A stretch of DNA of 64,000 nt from Dryomyza anilis (Eukaryota > Arthropoda > Insecta > Diptera > Dryomyzidae). The notes beneath the pieces were generated by a model. That model made no database searches. It saw nothing but the letters and a program-made list of their open reading frames with translations, and was not told where the DNA came from. Position 1 is the stretch's first letter. The number at the start of each line of letters is the position of its first letter. This document shows, piece after piece, positions 55,929 through 64,000 of this stretch. The stretch covers positions 86,742,696 through 86,806,695 of the forward strand of contig OX638132.1 of the NCBI GenBank assembly GCA_951804985.1, given 5' to 3'. A program made the position numbers and the translations under genes.

Positions 55929-58900
55929 ATGACTGTAAGTATATTTAAAGAGTTGTAATAAAAAAAACGTAATTGCAGTATTAGAACGATCACGTAATTT
56001 CTAAAATTATTAATCATGTTAGAAAAATTTTACACATGGAACTAATAAAATACATGTATTATTTTTTACAGACCACAAAGATCTTTGTTGGCAGCCTGCC
56101 ACAGGGTTCGAAACCAGAGGAGTTGAGACATCTCTTCGAGAGCTACGGCGTGGTCACAGAATGCGACATCATGAATCGTTGCGGTTTCGTGCACATGGAG
56201 ACGCCAGACATGGCGGAGAACGCAATTAAAGCATTGCACGACACACAGTTCAAGGGACAAACGATTGTGGTGGAAGCCGGCAGACCAAAGGAAAACAAAA
56301 AGAAGGGCGGTCCGGGCGGTAATATGCCTGGTGGCAGAGGTGGTGCTGGTCACATGGGTGGTGGTGGCGGCGGCGGTGGTCGTGGCATGGGAGGACCACG
56401 CGGCGGTCGTGGAGGACGTGGTGGACCAGGCGGCATGTTGGGTAAGTTGCACAAGTTTATTTCAACAAAAATGTCCCTGAAATTGTACACAAAATTTTAA
56501 AATGGTGAATAAAAAATATTTGGTTTTTCAAATTAATTCGTGAAAAGTAAAGGTATATCCAGTATTGCTTCGCTATCAGGAATCATATTAGGTATAATCG
56601 CCATTTTTTTTAAAGAAGCATCAGTATCTGAAATTATTTTTTTTATTATTTTTAACTATGCCGCATCCTAGTAAAATAGATTTTTTTTGCAACGTTAATT
56701 TTTTTGGTAATTTATAGTCAATTCTATTTTTTAAGGATAACTCACTCGAATAATATACTTTCTTTTATATTAAATAGAATAAAAAATTGAGTATCAATAC
56801 ATCTACAAGCTCTAGAATAAAATCTTGGTAGAAGCCGAAATGTGGTAGCGTCTGTTTCAACGTTTGTCAACATCAAAAAAATAGAAAATGTTTTTCTATT
56901 GTTGACAGTCTAGGGCAAAGCTACGAGAATAAAAACCATTGCCTATCATAACGCAAAATCTATCTTTTTAACATGTACTGTGGCACTTGGTAATTAATTT
57001 AATGTCGAAACATAGATCTTCAGAAGTTATCATACAACTTTTATATATAAGTTTAAAAAAATAAATATATATTTGAAATTACCAGAATAGATACTTAAAC
57101 GGAAAAACAATATAGCAAATGTATTGTAGACTCTGAAAAATTATTTTATAAAATGATATAAAAATTAATTTTGTCAAAAAAAAAAAAAAACACATGGAAA
57201 CATCTGCAGGATAACACACACCATTACTGCAATTGTTAAAAATATAACAGGGTGGTTACATTTTGTTTGCATTGGCTGTGTTCCCGTGGCAGTTAACCCA
57301 GATCAGTTTCACTGGAACAGCAAATTTGGCAGCACTGCTGCTCATCTGGCATTTCTGACAATTTCATGACATCTAACCATCAATTAAATTAAAATTTGTT
57401 TGTATTTGAATTTGTGGAGAAATACACTTTACCGTCCATTTCCCAAAAACAGCATATAAATAAAAAATACTACAAAAGGTATTTCAAAAATTCCTAAGAC
57501 CACACTAAACTCTAACTGCATGCAAGTGTTAGCGGGTGGCCGACCTACGGCCGTTTCGCAAACATTTGATTATTTGTTGTTTGTTTTTAAAGAAAATGGT
57601 AAACTGAAGTTCAGCCCAAATTTGGAATACATAACATAAGCAGAATGCAGCGCTATTGCAACTCATTACAAGCGAGCTTAACGTTAAAAAAACACGTATT
57701 GTACTTCGCAAAAAGACGCAACAAAATTTATAATGACCATGCCTTTCCACCAAATGTAAAAGATACACTTCATAGGATGGTTCAAATGCTGTTTTTTTTT
57801 GATTTTTGGACATTGGCATTGATCTGTATGTCCAAAATTAAAACCACGCCATCCTCAGGTAGGCGAAGAAGGGCTCACTGGTAAAAATTAATAAAAATTA
57901 GGAATATACACAAAACTGTGACTTCTTTTAAATAGGGGCTGTTATTTGCCGACCATTTCACAAGGTTTAGATCCATTATAATCATGCAGCAACACAGAAC
58001 ATGCACAAGTTACGTACTTCGCTTTTTTTATTTAAAATGACGTGGTTAAATTTTGTTTGTGGCCAGGAAAAGCTGTTCTGCATTGATAAACATGTATGCA
58101 GCTCCAAACATTCTTCTAATTCTAAAAATAATTTATTTGTTGGTACAAAACACCCAATTTGTACCCGACTGGACCTTGAGCACGTTAAGACAATATCTTA
58201 AAATTATCAACAGAGGTCGTAAAACAAAACCAATTAATAATTTATTACATTTAAAGTTTTCAAGAATCTATTTTTTGGCATTATAAGAAGAGACTGAAAA
58301 GGACCTAACATTTCAAAAGACATTTTCTTAAAAAAATTATGTAATAGGAAAAAAAACTAAGTAAGCTGTTAAAATCAGAACTCGAGCATTAAATAGAAAT
58401 GATTTATGTGATGACCATAGGAAAAAATTTTGCAAACAAAATAAAAATGTTTCAATTCAGGAGTTTCTATTATCTTCATATGATGGCGTTATTCTGTAAT
58501 GTTAGGTACAGTGTTTTCAATTATGGTCAATGCAAATGGAGTAGATTTGGACAATTTGGCGAGTGGAAATGAGTAAAAAGAAGTAGAATTAAAAATGTTG
58601 CACAATGGATTAGATTTGATGTAAAAGGAGTAGGCAATTAAATAAAGGAGTAAATAATATAAAAAAGAAGTACAATTAAGCATTAGTGTATTAGATTTCA
58701 AATAAAGTCATAGATATGTAAATGTTTAATTGGTATTTATAATGCCTCACGGTAGTCACTAAGGACCTATACTATTCGGTATTCATATTGATCATAACTG
58801 ATGTATCACATAGCATCACCAATTCTGATTTGATCATATATGCTGATGTTATAAAATTATATAGTTTCAATAAGAAATGATGACGATTGTGAATTAATAC

Positions 58901-61900
58901 AGGATGTCAAAACTAGTTTTTAATTCCCGATTTTCCAATCAAAGACTACACCGAGTTGACTTTATCATGAGAATTGAGAATATTTTTGATAATAAGCTAA
59001 TATTCATATTGATACAATTTCAGTATAGCATCTGCATTACTTGGATTTATAAAACATTGTGTCACAAATATTAAATACCATATTGGTACGACTGCACTTG
59101 GAATACGCCTCTCATGTCCAATCTCCAAAGTATTTTAATTGTTTAGATCGTAATAACCTACCACATTATTAAGATCGTGGATTAATTGATGCCCTTGAGC
59201 TTAAATGCCATTTTAAAATCAATGACAATCGTAGAAGCATTCGTATTAATAATTTGTATGTAACTTTTAATAAAAACAAACTATAGTGCAGGTGTACATT
59301 TTGTTAACGTAATAATATTTTCAATACAAAAAATGTTTTTGGTGGGAAAATATATTAAAAATATTTTAATACTAATTTCGTCTATATTTGAAATGCACAT
59401 TGTCTTGTTGTGTATTGACACGTTGTACGTCTGCAAAAAATAACTTTTTGGAAAAAATAGTTAAAAATAGTAAGCGTCGATGTTCCACTCGAAATTGTTC
59501 AGTGTTGGTGCATTATTGATGCAGTTTTGTGATGGTGCAAAATAGAATAAAAAAAAAATATGTGCTGACCACCAAAATCGGTTTTATAACTTTCGGACCA
59601 TCATTTCTTATCAGGGATGACATTTGAAAATATCGATATTGCAACTTTAGTAATTGTACTAAATGGAACCAAATTGTACTTTTTTTCATAAATTTAAATA
59701 TATTTTTTTAATATCGTCGTTGTAGAACGAAAAGTGACCAAATACATTTTTATTGGTTAATATTATAAAAAGTAATTGTTGCATTTTTAAAGTTGAAATA
59801 TCAGTTGATAGATTTACATTTTCTTATCATGTGGTCAAAAAATTGAGATCATCGATTAAAAATTGACTGATATATAAACATTTTTGTAAATCAATATTTG
59901 AAAATATATTTGGTGACTTTGCGTTCTACAACGACGATATACAAATATCAAAAATATGCAATAAGAGCCTCTTTCTGTATTCCAAAAGAAAACAATGAAA
60001 TGATGATGAAAAATGACGCCCGGTTTTACGTGGAATGGCCGATATGAATTGGTAACATATTTTATGAAGTTATAATTAAATATATGTTACCAAGTATATA
60101 ATAGAGTGTTCCAGAATAAACCCAACTCTAGAACATTATTTTATTCTTGAAATGAACCAAGAAACCAGTCTCTTAAATATATGCATCCTGAAGCGGACGA
60201 CACATTATAGAAATACCATAAAATGAGAAATGAAAGATGTGAAATTTTTGCAAAGAGAGTAGATTTCTGTAAAATAAATTATGAGAAAGGAGTAGAAAAT
60301 GCTACTACCGGAATATAGTTTTAAGTTCTTTAAATATTCTGTGAAGTTGTGATAATTTTAATTTCCTCAATATTTTCCGATGGTCGCTGACTAGCACTTC
60401 AACCCTGATTGGTTTGAATACCATATGTTAAAATGTCCTCATTATATTGTGAAGACAAGATTACGTTTTTCGATTCGTCCATGCAAAAAAAAAAAAAAAA
60501 ATACCAAAAATTTTCGCCATTTTGATGCAATTTTGATGCAAATTAAAAATCTTAATTTGGGTAAATTGCACCCATTTTCTCCTCACATTTTCAAGTTGGC
60601 TTTTCTGGCAGAATGCCTGGTAGTGGGGAACAAGACGCCACAATGCAATTGGCCGGCGCCATTATGCAGATGCTTAACGAAAATTCTAATTCATCAGGTG
60701 GTGGCGGCGGCGGCCCGCATCAAGGCGGTGGTCTATCTGGCCGTGGCGGACATTTCGGTGATGGTGGCGGTGGCGGTGGACGCGGCAGAGGTGGTTTCAA
60801 TGCTGGCGGTAACAGAGGTGGCTTTGATCGCAATAACGGTGTTGGCCCCATGCGTAGCGACAATTTTAGAGGACAACAACGCAATACACCATACTCGAGA
60901 GGTGGTGGTGGTGGTGGAGGAAAATTTGGCGGTGGTCAATCAAATGACAACTTCGGCGCTGGCTCACAAGGCGGTGGCAAATTCGGCGGCGGTGCTGGTG
61001 GCGGCTTTAACAATAGCGGCGGCTTTGATGGCAATCAGCAATATGATAATTGGCAAAGCGGTGGTGGCGGCGGCGGTGCTGGCGGCAATCGTAACTTTGA
61101 TGACAACCGAAACTTTGGTGCCAAGGCTGGCGGCAATAGTGGAGGTGGCGGTGCCGGCGGTGGTTTTGGCCGCTTCAATCAGAACAATGCCAACAACAGC
61201 ATGGGCAATCAAGACAGAAGAGGCTTTGCGCTACCCGGCGGTCAACAACATTTCGATGGTGGTAACCAGTCTGGTGGTTTTGGTAGAACGCCACAGAATT
61301 TGTCCGACGAAGCTACGTTTACGAGGAGAACTCCTGCGCCAAGCATGTAAATAGAGCAATGTTTTTTTTGGTGCTTAGTGTGCAGAAATTAATAAATTTA
61401 TTTTTGTTATAGGGGCGGTCCAACAGGCGGTCGTGGTGGAGCTGGTGGCGGACGTGGTGGCTTTGGCGGCGGCGGTCGTGGTGGTGCTGGTGGTGGCTTT
61501 GGCGGTGGACGTGGCGGCGCGCAAGGTGGTCGCGGTGGATTTGGCGGTAATCGTGGCGGCGCACAAAATAATGCCGGTGGCGGTTTTCAACGTGGCGGCG
61601 GCGCAGGTGGCAATCGCAACATGACCAACAGCGCGAGTAGTTTCAACAATGACTTTCCACCATTAGATGGCGGTGCCGGCGGATTCAATCGGTGAGTACC
61701 TCCTATAAATGTGAAACTGCTTGAAAAATATATTTGTGAAAATTTGCGCATGTAACGAACGAATGTTATCGCATCAATGCAATGCAATGCGCTACGTTGT
61801 ATCTTTCATTGGTGGCTCCCTTCAATGACTTGCGATGAGGCTAAATGTAATGAAAGGTTACTGCAACCAAAACGTTGAATTGCAGCTGCGTTTGGAAAAG

Positions 61901-62086
61901 CGTTTCCAGTTTTATATAGAATCGCAAAAGTAAAATTTATTATTAGCAAATAACAAATATACAAAATACATACTACTGTTTAATAAACTGAATGTTGCTC
62001 GAAAATTAATGCATATTTTAAAAATTTATATTCTCTTACACAGCAATGCGCCACGCCAAAATATGATGTCGAATCGTCACTATTAA
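55929..62086 (+). CDS. RNA-binding protein with one RRM and a glycine-rich low-complexity tail (five exons)
   Basis: Exons 55929-55934, 56072-56441, 60596-61346, 61413-61691 and 62044-62086; all joins keep frame, giving 482 residues. The RRM spans about residues 4-73: RNP2 is KIFVGSL (5-11) and RNP1 is CGFVHMET (39-46), with VTECDIMNRCG as the strand-loop before it, an arrangement close to lark/RBM4-type RRMs. The rest is Gly-rich with RGG boxes (GGRGGRGGPGG; GGRGGFGGGGRGG), interspersed Asn and aromatic residues (NRNFDDNRNFGA, FGRFNQNNANN), and a conserved-looking ASSFNNDFPPLDGG near the end; the tail is NAPRQNMMSNRHY. Such tails support RNA binding and condensate formation. The acceptor of exon 3 was set at 60595/60596 because only it restores frame; the nearer CAG at 60611 does not. 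I do not recognise the exact orthologue. Confidence 0.85.
58742..59270 (+). pseudogene. Fossil reverse transcriptase of a jockey/I-type non-LTR retrotransposon
   Basis: Across shifting frames the order of RT landmarks is kept: a GS-H-GPILFGIHI piece, then NSDLIIYADVIKLYS (the catalytic YADD box as YADV), and about 250 bp later VRLHLEYASHVQSPKYF, the thumb motif usually LEYAS.VW.P. Stops and frameshifts are frequent, so the element is long dead. Confidence 0.75.
59711..59941. mobile_element. MITE with about 40-bp inverted ends, 231 bp
   Basis: ATATCGTCGTTGTAGAACG then AAAGTGACCAAATA on the left is mirrored by TATTTGGTGACTTTGCGTTC then TACAACGACGATATA on the right. No coding content. Confidence 0.82.
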
Positions 62087-64000
62087 GTAAAAGCGAAAAC
62101 CATTCAAACAAATTTAGCGAATGTTGTTTTAAATATGAAAACGAAATGGGGAGAATGTAGCGGTACACATTCACGCAATTATAAGTCAACTAAACTGTTA
62201 CTTTAGCGTTATATATTTTAAGATATCAAAAACCAAACAAACATTACAAACAGAAACCACAATTTAAGTCCGAATACGCAGAAAAAACCATTCAAAGAGT
62301 TTGTGAAATGTAAAGATCAACACACGATTTACAACTATTTTATTAAATATTAGCTACTACAAACATAAAACTATCTATACAAAATGCAGTTAAATATTTA
62401 GCATAAGGCTATGCAAACTAAATGCATAATAAAAATTACAAAACAAAAAAAAAAACGACAACATTAATCTATGCGTTTAGCTGAGAGAATAACAGATGCG
62501 TTTGTGCGAACGAACAACTAATCCTCCAATATAGACACGATGGATTACTTGCGTTTCTTTGTTTAAATCCTACCGCAACTTTTTAAATATTTAAACAATT
62601 CAAGTATTTTTTAGTCTTAATTCTTTGGCAAATATTTTAACGGTTTGTCTGTCTAATGTAATATATATAAAAAAAAAAAATATAAACCAAACAAATGATA
62701 GTTTATTGTATACGTTACACAATTATCAATGACGACTGGAATATTTTAAATAATAATTTATACTATATTGTAACCTTTAAAATAAACTACAACCAACCAA
62801 TCATTCTTATCTAAAAAAAAAAATTGTAAACCAAACTGTGAATGTAATAAAAGATTTAACAAAGATAAAACAACAGCTTACCAAAATGGTAAAGGTCCTT
62901 TTTTTTTTTGGTAATAGGCATAACGAGCGAATAACCACATAATGATCTCGATAACGGATGCTAATAATGATAGATATATAATTGTAAGTCCAAATACGTT
63001 ACATTTCATTGGATGAAACAGCTAAAATAATGCGCACATACGAAAAACACTACAAGCATATTGTCTTTATAGTGATTAGGTTTAAGTGGTTTATAATTCC
63101 AGAAATAAAATAAATTTATTGTAATACTTTTATTCTGGCCAAAGAAGGCTTTGTATTACAAAATAAACAATTCAATAAATATATGTCAAAGAAGTGAATC
63201 ATCAAATATTGGTACTATTAAAAAGGTTTTTGTAATCATACAAAACAAAACAAAAAAAAATTGTAAATCATGTGACTAACGCATTTTTATTTTAATTAAA
63301 TATTTATGTTATAGTCGGCTACAGTGCTCTGGATTTGTATTGCAACAATCTAAAGTTAAAACTCGATTCTGGCATGCGCGTGGTAAAACAAAAACCGGAA
63401 AATATAGTGTAATGAACAAACGAACATAATCTGTCGTGAGTGCAGTTAACATTATTAGATTAACTCGGCAAGATGCTTCGATCAACACTGCATTGCATCC
63501 CCTGAGCGTTGGTTAATTTGTTAAAAAAATATCAAAATATATATTACAACCATTTCCCAAAAATTCAGAATCCGATTAAGCTTTTAAAACAATTTTAATT
63601 TTTAATCAAATCACAAATAATTAAAAGTAAAAAATATGAAATAAAAAATAATTTTTAATATAAAACGTTTTTAAGAATCCAATAGATTATATTGTCGTCG
63701 TTCAGTGAAAAGTCGTTAAGTCCAAAAAAAACTCATCTTTACGTTGGAAAAATCCTCGTAGTCCTACATCTTAACAACCGAAGATATTAAAAATAAAAAA
63801 ATCACTAACTCCAAATATTTAAAAATTCAGTTCAGTGAAAAGTACTCAAGTAGAGATGGGCGCGTGTCGTGCTTTTTTCGTGTCACGCCCGAAAATCTGT
63901 GTTTGTGCGTGCAAATCTTAGTGCGTGCTAGTTTCGTCCGTTCCACCCATTGAATTTTTTTTATAGTTTCTACACCAATTTAAAAAAAAAACCACCCTTC
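62087..64000. other. 3' UTR of the RRM gene and downstream DNA
   Basis: Several AATAAA signals occur (near 62428, 62781, 62848 and 63105), so alternative 3' ends are likely. Beyond about 63.4 kb there is AT-rich DNA with no gene seen before the window ends. Confidence 0.5.

Larger units (their letters stand above)
56442..60595. other. Large intron 2 of the RRM gene
   Basis: AT-rich, with no further exon needed for frame. It contains a decayed SINE family 2 piece (56870-56955; AGCTACGAGAATAAAAACCA, TTGCCTATCATAACG), a relative of the 6.7-kb repeat (58270-58440), a non-LTR fossil (58742-59270) and a MITE (59711-59941). Confidence 0.6.

Noticed and set aside
57529..57884. Overlapping 79- and 96-residue frames
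   Set aside because: Opposite strands of the same AT-rich intron, no motif and no splice signals in a useful phase.
60425..61354. 309-residue frame over the third RRM-gene exon
   Set aside because: It is the +1 frame of Gly-codon repeats (Val/Ala-rich) and extends upstream into intron sequence; the glycine frame matches both neighbouring exons in phase.

Overview
This is a gene-sparse, AT-rich and repeat-dense stretch of a nuclear insect genome, most likely a higher fly (Diptera). The protein-coding genes have short U2-type introns, the proteins recognised read as fly-type orthologues (ASH2, SAS-6, CLASRP, CCDC12, PPOX, BolA1), and the intergenic DNA is packed with fly-style TA-target miniature transposons, tRNA-derived SINEs and low-complexity CAA/CAG/ACG tracts. 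A tephritid-like fly is my guess; species cannot be fixed from the window alone.

Layout. 1-2.65 kb is a tandem satellite with a 150-bp monomer. 2.65-25.6 kb is a gene desert holding mariner-derived foldback elements, at least three MITE families, two SINE families, two arrays of GATTAATC-type repeats with inverted ends, a nested transposon stack at 9.8-10.9 kb, and two GC-richer low-complexity blocks (14.5-15.0 and 19-20.5 kb) that may be promoters or leader exons of an unseen gene. 25.6-29.6 kb holds protoporphyrinogen oxidase (+), then a tandem pair of BolA1-like genes (-) whose promoters were duplicated with them, then a broken fragment resembling the branched-chain ketoacid dehydrogenase E2 subunit. 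31.4-36.3 kb is a seven-exon gene for CLASRP (-), with one inferred GC-AG intron. 37.7-39.0 kb is a FAM149-like single-exon gene (+), tail to tail with ash2 (-), which runs from 39.2 to 51.0 kb and contains an intron of about 8.4 kb full of transposons and a candidate internal promoter with its own first coding exon. Ccdc12 (+) starts 355 bp from ash2, head to head, and runs tail to tail into Sas-6 (-, 52.1-53.9 kb). 55.9-62.1 kb is a five-exon gene (+) for an RRM plus glycine-rich RNA-binding protein with a roughly 4.2-kb intron containing a fossil non-LTR reverse transcriptase.

Exon structures were worked out by hand from splice sites and reading phase; all joins given keep frame. The genes are housekeeping in character: haem synthesis, iron-sulphur biology, splicing (CLASRP, CCDC12), chromatin (ASH2), centriole assembly (SAS-6) and RNA binding. 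I see no operon-like logic among them beyond shared promoters and abutting 3' ends. The most informative observations are the BolA tandem duplication, the nested ash2 start, the GC-AG intron, an empty-site/filled-site pair that proves TA-target insertion of one MITE family, a 1.2-kb TA-target element with subterminal CCACGAA arrays, and two SINE copies that have lost their B box by deletion.
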